Shown here piece after piece: positions 1 to 6,799 of a DNA stretch of 16,794 nt. The notes under the pieces are model-generated. The model was not told the DNA's origin. It searched no databases and saw nothing but the letters and a program-made list of their open reading frames with translations. Source of the stretch: Bacillota bacterium (GTDB taxonomy: Bacteria > Bacillota > Clostridia > Oscillospirales > Acutalibacteraceae); contig JAQXHB010000095.1 of NCBI GenBank assembly GCA_029007015.1, positions 1 through 16,794 on the forward strand, written 5' to 3'. Each line of letters starts with the position of its first letter. Within the stretch, counting starts at the first letter, position 1. Both the position numbers and the translations under genes were made by a program.

Positions 1-165
1 GCCCTTGTACGCTTTCAGTTCGCTGAGCATGAGCGGAACATCCACTTCCGGGGTGTCGACATATTCCTTTTCGTTTGTTACTATTTTAAGCGGAACATAG
101 GAAATGCCCTGCCTGATATTGCTGCAAATATTTGCCGAGCAGTCGGTTACCAGTTTGATTTTCAT
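1..165 (-). CDS. DegV/FakB-family fatty-acid-binding protein, N-terminal part (cut by window edge)
   Basis: Only the first 55 residues are inside the window; the rest lies to the left. The N-terminus reads MKIKLVTDCSANI, followed by a VPLKIVTNEKEYVD strand. This is the typical DegV opening, in which a TDSSA-like loop helps hold the carboxylate of a bound fatty acid. The ATG at 165 is preceded by GGAGGC about 8 bases upstream on the minus strand. The gene begins 34 bases after the stop of the complete DegV gene at 200-1054, so the two are probably co-transcribed paralogues. In the known family (FakB), these proteins present fatty acids to the kinase FakA for entry into phospholipid synthesis. 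Which fatty acid this one binds cannot be seen. Family assignment is fairly sure despite the short fragment. Confidence 0.85.
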   Translation of the reverse strand, partial: MKIKLVTDCSANICSNIRQGISYVPLKIVTNEKEYVDTPEVDVPLMLSELKAYKG

Positions 166-199
166 TTGCCGTGCCTCCGTTTTCAACACTCGCCGGCCG

Positions 200-1054
200 T
201 TATGTGCGATAAATAATCGCAATCATGTTGGGGCCGGTGTTGATGGAGATAATGCACCCAACCGGATAATCCACCATCGGCGGCATTTCAAGTGCCTGCT
301 CGCACGCCTCTTTGAATTGGCCGTAAACCTCGCTGTTGTTGCCGTAAACGAGGGCGTAGTTGGTACCGGGCTTGCGCTCCTGCAAGCACTTGTTTATAAG
401 TTCGGATATCGCCTTGTGTTCACCGCGCACCTTAGAAAGTATCTTGGCCTCGCCGTCCTCAAAGGTTATCATCGGCTTGAGTCCCAGTGCATCACCCACA
501 AACGCCGCGGCCGGAGAAACGCGGCCCGACTTTTTAACGCACTTCAAATCGAGCGGCACAAACATCGGGCGGGCGTGTTCGAGCCACTCGGTGATATGGT
601 CGATAATCTCTGCGACAGAGGCACCCTCGGCAACCATCTGTGCGCCCTCAACAACCGGTATGCCGTAGGCCATACTGTATGTCGTCGAGTCTATGAGGTG
701 TATGTTCAGTCCGCAGTCGGGGTGCTCCTCAAGGAACATATCCCTGGCCATAACTCCCGCCTGATAGGTGCCGGAGCCTTTGGAATTGATGGTTACATGG
801 ATAAGGTCGGTGTATCCGAGTTCAAGCGTTTGCTCAAACAGTTCGGTATACAGCGTCATTGCAACCTGAGACGAGACGGGCAGTTCGGTGGCCGCGTCGA
901 GTATTTTGTAAAACTCCTGCGGCTGTATATCAATGCCGTCTCGGTACTCCTTGCCCTCGGTCAAAATGGTCAGCGGCAATACGGTAATATTCCACTTTTC
1001 ACACAGTTGCTTTGGAATATCGGCTGTAGAATCGGTCGAAATTCTGATTTTCAT
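200..1054 (-). CDS. DegV/FakB-family fatty-acid-binding protein
   Basis: The 284-aa product has the normal DegV length and motif order. It starts MKIRISTDSTADIP with a conserved TDS loop, followed by a PVSSQV segment near residue 60 and a SKGSGTY segment near residue 90. A KSGRVSPAAAFVG motif follows the middle of the chain, and GPNMIAIIYR stands at the C-terminus. Known members bind one fatty acid between two domains and serve as the FakB subunit of fatty-acid kinase; they are cytoplasmic. I chose the ATG at 1054 because AAAGGGAG lies just upstream and the family N-terminus begins there. The frame stays open for 33 more codons, but that stretch is low-complexity and overlaps the promoter. 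The gene is divergent from a TetR-type regulator and shares a palindromic control region with it. A second paralogue follows downstream. Confidence 0.93.
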   Translation of the reverse strand: MKIRISTDSTADIPKQLCEKWNITVLPLTILTEGKEYRDGIDIQPQEFYKILDAATELPVSSQVAMTLYTELFEQTLELGYTDLIHVTINSKGSGTYQAGVMARDMFLEEHPDCGLNIHLIDSTTYSMAYGIPVVEGAQMVAEGASVAEIIDHITEWLEHARPMFVPLDLKCVKKSGRVSPAAAFVGDALGLKPMITFEDGEAKILSKVRGEHKAISELINKCLQERKPGTNYALVYGNNSEVYGQFKEACEQALEMPPMVDYPVGCIISINTGPNMIAIIYRT

Positions 1055-1105
1055 ATTATCTCCCTTTAAAAATACATCTTGATTTGGGAATTTTACTGTG
1101 TTAGT

Positions 1106-1134
1106 ATTACAACAACACACAGCACAAATTGCAA
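1106..1134 (-). promoter_or_regulatory. Probable sigma-A promoter of the degV pair
   Basis: On the minus strand, TTGCAA (1129-1134, 4 of 6 to the -35 consensus) and TGTAAT (1106-1111, 5 of 6 to the -10 consensus) are separated by 17 bases. This sits about 50 bases upstream of the degV start. The -35 element overlaps the palindrome at 1130-1145, so a repressor bound there would block the promoter. Inferred from sequence only. Confidence 0.5.
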
Positions 1135-1145
1135 CAATTGTTGCA
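1130..1145. promoter_or_regulatory. Perfect 16-bp palindrome, probable TetR-family operator
   Basis: TGCAACAATTGTTGCA is a perfect inverted repeat with no mismatch, in the 191-base gap between the divergent degV and TetR-family genes. Its position over the degV -35 element and upstream of the TetR-family gene fits an operator controlling both directions, as is common for divergent TetR regulators. Binding is inferred from symmetry and location. Confidence 0.6.
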
Positions 1146-1245
1146 TATTGCATTATAAATCATTTTGCGTCAAGATACAAGTGTTTATTTTTCATGCACC
1201 CCATTTTCGGCTGTGAAATTATATCAGAAAGGCAGGTCGCGGCCT

Positions 1246-1758
1246 GTGAGCGGCAACAAAAAAACTAAAAAATCCCTCAAAGAGCGCATATCCGACGCGC
1301 TGATAAACCTGATGAGTGAAAAGGAATTTTCAAAAATCACCATTAACGAAATTACCGACGCCGCCGGTGTCAACCGCTCAACATGGTTCCGTAACTTTGC
1401 CTCCAAGGGCGAGGCGCTCACTTTCAAGATAGTTCAACTTTGGTACCGTTGGTCGGACGAGCACCAACTCAACCGCGCAAAATACACCGTATACAACGCA
1501 AGGGAATTTTTCAACTTTGTATATGAATACCGCTGTTTTATCAAGCAGGTGCTCGATTTGGGTCTGCAATCTACGGTGTACGAGGCGTTTTGCGAGGTCA
1601 TGAAGCCGCAGTTCAGCACCGGCGCCGCCGAGTGCTACCGCAGCCGTCTTTACTCATACGGGCTGTTCGGCCTGCTCGGTGAATGGAACAACAGGGGTTA
1701 CAGCGAAACGCCCGACGAAATGGTAAGCTATTACAACAAAATGATGGGCATAGCGTAA
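1246..1758 (+). CDS. TetR/AcrR-family transcriptional regulator
   Basis: The protein has 170 residues from a GTG start. The N-terminal region has a TetR-type DNA-binding domain: a first helix around SLKERISDALINLM, then KITINEITDAAGVNRSTWFRNF at about residues 30-51, the usual helix-turn-helix with its YF/WF-type ending. The rest is a helical ligand or dimer domain ending in LFGLLGEWNNRGY, a pattern common in TetR regulators of Firmicutes. I chose GTG 1246 because the helix-turn-helix then begins about 30 residues in and an AAGGCAGG-like site precedes it. A TTG at 1165 would add 27 residues unlike the family. The gene is divergent from the degV pair and probably regulates it and itself through the palindrome at 1130-1145. 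The ligand is unknown, though a fatty acid or acyl-CoA is plausible from the neighbours. Confidence 0.85.
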   Translation: MSGNKKTKKSLKERISDALINLMSEKEFSKITINEITDAAGVNRSTWFRNFASKGEALTFKIVQLWYRWSDEHQLNRAKYTVYNAREFFNFVYEYRCFIKQVLDLGLQSTVYEAFCEVMKPQFSTGAAECYRSRLYSYGLFGLLGEWNNRGYSETPDEMVSYYNKMMGIA

Positions 1759-1794
1759 AAATGCCCCGCCGCAGACGGACGCGCCGCTCAAGGT

Positions 1795-1813
1795 GTGTCG
1801 GGCCGACACTTTT
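1795..1813 (+). terminator. Weak hairpin after the TetR-family gene
   Basis: GTGTC (1795-1799) pairs with GACAC (1805-1809) around a GGGCC loop and is followed by four T residues. The stem and T run are short, so this is at best a weak intrinsic terminator. Confidence 0.3.
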
Positions 1814-1850
1814 ACGGGCGAAAATTGTTGAATTTTTTTAGACCGCAATA

Positions 1851-1880
1851 TTGACAAAACGAGCAGTGCCGTGTTATAAT
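1851..1880 (+). promoter_or_regulatory. Strong sigma-A promoter of the polyamine leader and operon
   Basis: A perfect TTGACA (1851-1856) and a perfect TATAAT (1875-1880) are separated by 18 bases. The predicted start is near 1887. No other equally good promoter is visible between here and the speA start at 2279, so this promoter should drive both the leader RNA and the five-gene operon. Confidence 0.85.
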
Positions 1881-1886
1881 CAACGC

Positions 1887-2257
1887 GTTTGATAATCGTT
1901 TTAAAATAGTCTTTAAAGTAATTATCGCGGACCACTCCTTTAGGGGAGTCAAGGCCAGACGGACAGCCGGGTCCAATGCCGATTGGCGGCCTTTGTGCGG
2001 CCTTATTGATTGAGTTAAAAGCTCAATTTTATAAGTTGGTTACTTTATAACCGAAATGTACCCTGTGTACAAACTTGTGAAATGGTCAATAAGAGTAGTA
2101 AAAGTGTGTAATTGCTATATAGACTCTTTAAAGCAGTTCTCTCAAAGCAGAGTCACGCCCGTCGCGTTTGAATTGTCGGCTCTGTTTGCGGCAACGGCCG
2201 CAGGATAACTGAAAACTATTTACGCAGGTTGTGTACACAGCCTGCGTTTTATTTTTT
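1887..2257 (+). ncRNA. Structured leader RNA / candidate riboswitch-attenuator of the polyamine operon
   Basis: This region of about 370 bases between a consensus promoter and a strong terminator contains no convincing gene. I can draw these hairpins. GATAAT 1891-1896 pairs with 1921-1926. ACTCC 1934-1938 pairs with GGAGT 1945-1949. AAGGCC 1951-1956 can pair with GGCCTT at either 1988-1993 or 1999-2004, the first choice closing a junction with inner stems GGAC/GTCC (1961-1964/1971-1974) and TGCC/GGCG (1977-1980/1985-1988). ATTGAG 2009-2014 pairs with 2022-2027, GGTT 2038-2041 with AACC 2049-2052, and TGTAC 2057-2061 with GTACA 2067-2071. GACTCT 2122-2127 pairs with AGAGTC 2149-2154, and TGCGG 2187-2191 with CCGCA 2198-2202. 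The terminator at 2222-2257 follows. I see no T-box, tmRNA, RNase P, SRP or familiar riboswitch core. A cis-acting switch for polyamine genes is inferred from context; a stand-alone small RNA with partial readthrough is the alternative. Confidence 0.6.
2222..2257 (+). terminator. speA leader: Intrinsic terminator (attenuator) just before speA
   Basis: Bases 2222-2233 pair with 2236-2247 in a near-perfect stem (one G-T pair; in practice a four-base GTAC loop). A U-rich tract follows at 2247-2257. Only about 20 bases separate its end from the speA start, which leaves no room for another promoter. Expression of the operon from the promoter at 1851-1880 must therefore pass through this terminator, which is the arrangement of transcription attenuation. 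Confidence 0.85.
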
Positions 2258-2278
2258 CCTTTAGAGAGGATTTGGCTT

Positions 2279-3739
2279 ATGAAGGACAGACAGTACAGTA
2301 TGGACCAGGAGCGTGCGCCCATCTACGAGGCTTTGGAGAAGTTTCGTCAGATGCGTGTCGTTCCGTTTGATGTGCCGGGGCACAAGCGCGGACGCGGCAA
2401 CCCCGAACTATCGGCGTTTCTCGGCGAGCGATGCGTCGGTGTCGATGTCAACAGCATGAAGCCGCTGGATAACCTGTGCCAGCCCATATCTGTCATCAGA
2501 GAGGCTGAGGCGCTGGCGGCCGACGCCTTTATGGCTCACCACGCCTTTTTGATGGTCGGCGGCACGACCAGCGCCGTGCAAAGCATGGTGCTGACGGCGT
2601 GCAAGCGCGGAGATGAAATAATACTGCCCAGAAACGTACACCGCAGCGTTATTAACGCGCTGGTACTGTGCGGTGCAATACCGGTTTATGTCAATCCCGA
2701 GGTTGACCAGAAACTGGGCATCTCGCTCGGCATGAAACGCTCCGAGGTGCAAAAGGCCATAGACCAGCACCCCAACGCCGTTGCCGTGCTGGTTAACAAC
2801 CCTACCTACTACGGCATATGTTCCGACCTGAAAGCCATCGTTGACATGGCGCACAAGGCCGGTATGCTCTGCCTGGTCGACGAGGCGCACGGCACCCACT
2901 TCTACTTTGGCGAGAATTTTCCCGTCTCGGCCATGGAGGCCGGCGCCGATATGGCGGCCGTCTCCATGCACAAAAGCGGAGGCAGTTTGACACAGTCCAG
3001 CCTCTTGCTGACGGGGTCGAAAATACGCACCGACTATGTCCGCCAGATAATCAATCTGACCCAGACGACATCGGGCAGTTACCTTTTGACCTCCAGTTTG
3101 GACATCAGCCGCAGAAACCTTGCTCTGCGCGGCCGCAGAATCTTTAATCAGGTGGCCGAAATGGCCGAATATGCGCGCAAAGAGATAAATCTCATAGGCG
3201 GATATTTTGCCTTTGGCAGAGAAATGATAAACAATGACTCGGTCTTTGACTTTGATGTGACCAAACTGAGCGTCCACACGCGCGACATCGGTCTGGCCGG
3301 CATCGAGGTGTACGACCTGCTGCGCGACGAATACGATATCCAAATCGAATTCGGTGACATCGGAAACATACTGGCATATGTGTCGCTGGGCGACCGCTCG
3401 GAGGATGTTGAGCGGCTGGTCAGCGCGTTGGCCGAGATTAGGCGCCGCTTCCAGACCGACGGCTCCGGCCTGTTAAACCAGGAATACATCGCGCCGACGG
3501 TCATATACAGCCCGCAAGAGGCATTTTACGCAGAGAAAGAGAGTATTCCTCTGCGGCAGACAAGCGGACGCATATGCAGTGAATTTGTAATGTGCTATCC
3601 GCCCGGCATACCGATACTCGCACCGGGTGAGAAAATCACCGACGAGATACTCGACTACATTGAATACGCCAAGGTAAAGGGTTGCAATATGACCGGTACA
3701 GAGGACCCGCTCATCCTGCGGCTGAATGTAGTTAAATAA
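2279..3739 (+). CDS. speA: Orn/Lys/Arg decarboxylase, probably arginine decarboxylase
   Basis: A 486-aa pyridoxal-phosphate decarboxylase of fold type I, the short Gram-positive SpeA/YaaO type. Visible motifs are PGHKRG (33-38), GGTTSAVQ (94-101), DEAHG (201-205) with the cofactor-contacting Asp and His, and SMHKSGG (229-235), in which Lys232 should bind the cofactor. Family members decarboxylate arginine, lysine or ornithine in the cytoplasm. Arginine is favoured here because an agmatinase-type gene lies in the same operon, but substrate cannot be read from the motifs. I chose ATG 2279 because GAGAGGA lies 8 bases upstream; an in-frame GTG at 2231 falls inside the terminator hairpin and is unlikely. 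It is the first gene of the operon, after the attenuator. Confidence in the family is very high, in arginine as substrate moderate. Confidence 0.93.
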   Translation: MKDRQYSMDQERAPIYEALEKFRQMRVVPFDVPGHKRGRGNPELSAFLGERCVGVDVNSMKPLDNLCQPISVIREAEALAADAFMAHHAFLMVGGTTSAVQSMVLTACKRGDEIILPRNVHRSVINALVLCGAIPVYVNPEVDQKLGISLGMKRSEVQKAIDQHPNAVAVLVNNPTYYGICSDLKAIVDMAHKAGMLCLVDEAHGTHFYFGENFPVSAMEAGADMAAVSMHKSGGSLTQSSLLLTGSKIRTDYVRQIINLTQTTSGSYLLTSSLDISRRNLALRGRRIFNQVAEMAEYARKEINLIGGYFAFGREMINNDSVFDFDVTKLSVHTRDIGLAGIEVYDLLRDEYDIQIEFGDIGNILAYVSLGDRSEDVERLVSALAEIRRRFQTDGSGLLNQEYIAPTVIYSPQEAFYAEKESIPLRQTSGRICSEFVMCYPPGIPILAPGEKITDEILDYIEYAKVKGCNMTGTEDPLILRLNVVK

Positions 3740-3784
3740 TAATTTTTCATTTTAAACACATCCCTTTTTTCAGGAGGTTGCCAG

Positions 3785-4660
3785 ATGGAATTTTGGTTCA
3801 GTGAATTTCACACGCCCGATGTCAAACACAGCATACGGGTTAACAAGCACCTTTACACAGCGCAGAGCGAATTTCAGCGCATAGACATATTCGACACGCC
3901 CGAATTTGGCAAAATGCTGGTGCTGGGCGGCAATGTAATGCTGACCGAGCGCGACGAGTTCATTTACGACGAGATGATAACGCATGTGCCCATGGCGGTA
4001 CACCCAAACGCACGCAACATTTTGGTCATCGGTGCCGGCGACGGCGGCGTTGTGCGCGAACTGACCCGCTACGACTGTGTTGAAAGCATCGAGTTGGTCG
4101 AACTTGACCCGATGGTGGTCGATGCGTGCCGCGCTTATTTGCCGGAAAATGCCTGCCGGCTGGATGACCCGCGCGTGAGCATCACATTCGGCAGTGCGCT
4201 GAAATATGTCAGGCAGTTCAACAAAAAATACGACCTTATCATCGTCGACTCGACCGATCCGTTTGGCCCGTCAGAGGCGCTGTTCACCAAGGAATTTTAC
4301 GGCAACTGCTGTAACGCGCTCAAGGATGACGGTATTTTGGTCAATCAGCAGGGCAGTCCTTTTTATAAGGAGGACGCAGAGGCCATGCGGCGCAGTCACA
4401 AGCGAATAGTCGATACCTTTCCGATTAGCCGCGTATATCAGGCGCACATTCCCACCTATGCCGCCGGCTACTGGCTGTTCGGATTTGCCAGCAAAAAGTA
4501 TCACCCGGTTGACGATTTGGACGCGGCGCGGTGGGAGGCACGCAAACTAAAAACCAAGTACTACACCACTCGTTTGCACACCGGCGCATTCTTTTTGCCG
4601 TCCTTTCTTGAAGAAATGCTTTTGAGTGTGGAGGGTTCATATGCTGACTCCAAATATTGA
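3785..4660 (+). CDS. speE: Spermidine synthase-family aminopropyltransferase
   Basis: A 291-aa protein with the full SpeE pattern. An N-terminal beta domain contains LYTAQSEFQRIDIFDT (about 23-38). THVPM (66-70) is followed by the methyltransferase-like fold with GAGDGG (83-88) and DSTDP (155-159), the two Asp-bearing loops that hold decarboxylated S-adenosylmethionine and the amine. IPTYAAGYW follows in the C-terminal third. The known reaction moves an aminopropyl group from decarboxylated S-adenosylmethionine to putrescine. AGGAGG stands 7 bases before the ATG. The gene starts 45 bases after speA and overlaps the next gene by 20 bases. No speD is visible here, yet the operon also encodes a carboxyspermidine route, so its acceptor may not be putrescine. 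Agmatine is one alternative. Family certain, substrate open. Confidence 0.93.
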   Translation: MEFWFSEFHTPDVKHSIRVNKHLYTAQSEFQRIDIFDTPEFGKMLVLGGNVMLTERDEFIYDEMITHVPMAVHPNARNILVIGAGDGGVVRELTRYDCVESIELVELDPMVVDACRAYLPENACRLDDPRVSITFGSALKYVRQFNKKYDLIIVDSTDPFGPSEALFTKEFYGNCCNALKDDGILVNQQGSPFYKEDAEAMRRSHKRIVDTFPISRVYQAHIPTYAAGYWLFGFASKKYHPVDDLDAARWEARKLKTKYYTTRLHTGAFFLPSFLEEMLLSVEGSYADSKY

Positions 4661-5507
4661 GACATTCATCGCCTGCGACAGCGCTTATGACGAGGCACGC
4701 GCGGTACTGTTCGGTGCTCCGTTTGACTCAACCACCAGTTATCGGCCGGGCGCCCGATTCGGCCCGCCCGCCATTCGCCACGAGAGTTACGGGCTCGAAA
4801 CATACAGCCCCTATCAGGGGCTTGATTTGACCGATTTCGCCGTATTTGATTCGGGCGATTTGGAGTTGCCGTTTGGCCGCCCCGACGAGGCGCTCGATGC
4901 CATTGAGGAGCGCGCCTGCGTCATACTGCAGGATAACAAGTTTCCCCTGCTCATCGGCGGCGAGCACTTGGTCACGCTGGGCGCGGTGCGCGCGGCTGTG
5001 AGGAAGTATCCCGATATGCACATCATACATTTTGATGCCCACGCCGACCTGAGAGATGACTATCTCGGCGTTAAACTGAGCCACGCGTGTGTCATTCGCC
5101 GCTGTCACGAACTGACCGGCGACGGCAGAATACATCAGTTTTGCATACGCAGCGGCGACAAAGCAGAGTTTGAGTTTGCCGAGCGGCACACCTGCATGCA
5201 CCCCTTCTCATTCGACCGGCTGACACAGACGGTGGCCCAACTGAAGGAGTCGCGGGTGCCGATATACTTTACAATTGACCTCGACTGCCTCGACCCGTCC
5301 GCCTTTCCCGGCACGGGGACTCCCGAGGCCGGCGGCGTCCTGTTTAATCAATTGCTCGATGCCATACGCGAGGTTTGCACCCTCAATATAATCGGCGCCG
5401 ACATAAACGAACTGGCGCCCATGCTTGACCAAAGCGGTGTGTCCACAGCAACGGCATGCAAGGTGCTGCGCGAACTGCTGTTGGCCGTTTTGAGCAAAAA
5501 TAAGTGA
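4641..5507 (+). CDS. speB: Agmatinase-type ureohydrolase
   Basis: A 288-aa member of the arginase/agmatinase family. The metal-binding signature is complete: GGEH (106-109), DAHADLR (132-138), SHACVIRR (about 147-154) and DLDCLDPS (213-220) followed by PGTGTPE. Together these provide the His and Asp ligands for two manganese ions. The expected reaction is agmatine plus water to putrescine plus urea in the cytoplasm. I chose ATG 4641, which has GGAGGG five bases upstream; an in-frame GTG at 4626 would place the ribosome site inside the coding region. The start lies 20 bases before the speE stop, suggesting translational coupling. If polyamines are built on agmatine first, the real substrate could be aminopropylagmatine instead. 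Family certain, exact substrate inferred from the operon. Confidence 0.92.
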   Translation: MLTPNIETFIACDSAYDEARAVLFGAPFDSTTSYRPGARFGPPAIRHESYGLETYSPYQGLDLTDFAVFDSGDLELPFGRPDEALDAIEERACVILQDNKFPLLIGGEHLVTLGAVRAAVRKYPDMHIIHFDAHADLRDDYLGVKLSHACVIRRCHELTGDGRIHQFCIRSGDKAEFEFAERHTCMHPFSFDRLTQTVAQLKESRVPIYFTIDLDCLDPSAFPGTGTPEAGGVLFNQLLDAIREVCTLNIIGADINELAPMLDQSGVSTATACKVLRELLLAVLSKNK

Positions 5508-5539
5508 GAGACAAATTTACCTATAAAAGGAGCAATATC

Positions 5540-6799
5540 ATGAGCAGAGTATTAGTAATCGGCTGCGGAGGCGTCGCCTCTGTCGCCATTCACAAATGTT
5601 GTCAGGTAAGCGAGGTATTTACCGAGTTGTGCATTGCCAGCCGCACCAAGTCAAAGTGCGACAAGTTGGCGGCCGAACTGGCGCCGCTGACCGACACGGT
5701 CATCACCACAGCGCAAGTTGACGCCGATGACACCAATCAGGTAATCGACCTGATAAATTCATACAAGCCCGATTTGGTAATGAACATCGCCCTGCCATAT
5801 CAGGATCTGACCATCATGGACGCCTGTCTGGCCTGCGGCGTAAACTACATGGACACTGCCAACTATGAGCCGGAGAACACCGACGACCCCGAGTGGCGCA
5901 AAATATACGAAAAGCGGTGCAAAGAAGCCGGCTTCTCGGCCTACTTTGATTACAGTTGGCAGTGGGCATACCGAGAGAAATTTGAAAAGGCCGGTCTGAC
6001 CGCACTGCTTGGCTGCGGATTTGACCCGGGCGTCACCCAAGCCTACTGTGCATATGCCAAGAAGCATAAATTTGACACTATCGACACCATCGACATACTC
6101 GACTGCAACGGCGGCGACCACGGTTACGCCTTTGCAACCAACTTCAACCCCGAGGTCAACCTGCGCGAAGTAAGCGCCCCCGGCAGTTACTGGGAGAACG
6201 GTCACTGGGTCGAGATACCGGCCATGAGCATCAAGCGCGAGTACGACTTTGACCAGGTGGGCAGAAAGGACATGTATCTGCTCCATCATGAGGAAATCGA
6301 GTCGCTGGCCATCAACATTCCAGAAGTTCAGCGCATACGCTTCTTTATGACCTTCGGCCAAAGTTACCTTGACCACATGCGCTGTCTGGAGGATGTCGGC
6401 ATGCTGTCGACAACGCCGATTGTGTTTGAGGGCAAAGAAATTGTGCCGATAAAGTTTTTGAAGGCGCTTCTGCCCGACCCGGCCACCCTCGGCCCGAGAA
6501 CAAAAGGAAAGACCAACATCGGCTGTATCTTTACCGGTAAAAAGGACGGCAAGGACAAGTCATACTATATCTACAATGTTTGCGACCACGAGGAATGTTA
6601 CAGAGAAGTCGGCTCTCAGGCCATCAGTTACACCACCGGCGTACCGGCCATGTGCGGCGCGCTGATGCTACTGACCGGCAAGTGGAACACGGCCGGCGTA
6701 CACACGGTTGAAGAATTTGACCCCGACCCGTTCCTGGAGGCGCTCGGCAAGTACGGTCTGCCACACTGCGAGAGCAACGACCCGATTGTGGTGGAATGA
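5540..6799 (+). CDS. Carboxyspermidine/carboxynorspermidine dehydrogenase (saccharopine dehydrogenase family)
   Basis: The 419-aa product opens MSRVLVIGCGGVASVAIHKC, a Rossmann GxGGVA nucleotide loop at residues 8-13. The body matches the long LYS1-like enzymes of polyamine operons, including an MNIALPYQDL segment, a LLGCGFDPGVTQAYCAYA segment and a C-terminal SYTTGVPAMCGALMLLTG segment. The known reaction is NADPH-dependent condensation of putrescine (or diaminopropane) with aspartate semialdehyde to give carboxyspermidine (or carboxynorspermidine). ATG 5540 is preceded by AAAGGAG; an upstream GTG at 5504 overlapping speB lacks a good ribosome site. Its stop overlaps the nspC start in an ATGA arrangement. 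Pairing with speB and nspC suggests spermidine formation. Saccharopine dehydrogenase of lysine metabolism is unlikely given the neighbours. A variant acting on agmatine is possible. Confidence 0.9.
   Translation: MSRVLVIGCGGVASVAIHKCCQVSEVFTELCIASRTKSKCDKLAAELAPLTDTVITTAQVDADDTNQVIDLINSYKPDLVMNIALPYQDLTIMDACLACGVNYMDTANYEPENTDDPEWRKIYEKRCKEAGFSAYFDYSWQWAYREKFEKAGLTALLGCGFDPGVTQAYCAYAKKHKFDTIDTIDILDCNGGDHGYAFATNFNPEVNLREVSAPGSYWENGHWVEIPAMSIKREYDFDQVGRKDMYLLHHEEIESLAINIPEVQRIRFFMTFGQSYLDHMRCLEDVGMLSTTPIVFEGKEIVPIKFLKALLPDPATLGPRTKGKTNIGCIFTGKKDGKDKSYYIYNVCDHEECYREVGSQAISYTTGVPAMCGALMLLTGKWNTAGVHTVEEFDPDPFLEALGKYGLPHCESNDPIVVE

Noticed and set aside
104..1069. Plus-strand open frame of 321 codons opposite degV
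   Set aside because: Antisense shadow of the clearly homologous DegV gene; no family resemblance in its own frame.
1096..1122. Imperfect CTGTGTT...ACACAG repeat near the degV promoter
   Set aside because: Arms are offset and interrupted; the perfect palindrome nearby is a better operator.
1976..2050. 24-codon open frame in the leader
   Set aside because: No ribosome site, lies across the junction and hairpin elements, and its length is expected by chance.
1887..2257. Leader read as tmRNA, RNase P RNA, SRP RNA, 6S RNA or T-box
   Set aside because: None of the conserved cores I know (T-loop and tag frame, GAGGAAAGTCC, GGAAG SRP loop, AGGGTGGNACCGCG) is present, and the location just before speA argues for a cis-acting leader.
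2408..3343. Minus-strand open frame of 311 codons opposite speA
   Set aside because: Mirrors the codon structure of speA, which has all decarboxylase motifs; no ribosome site or recognisable domain.
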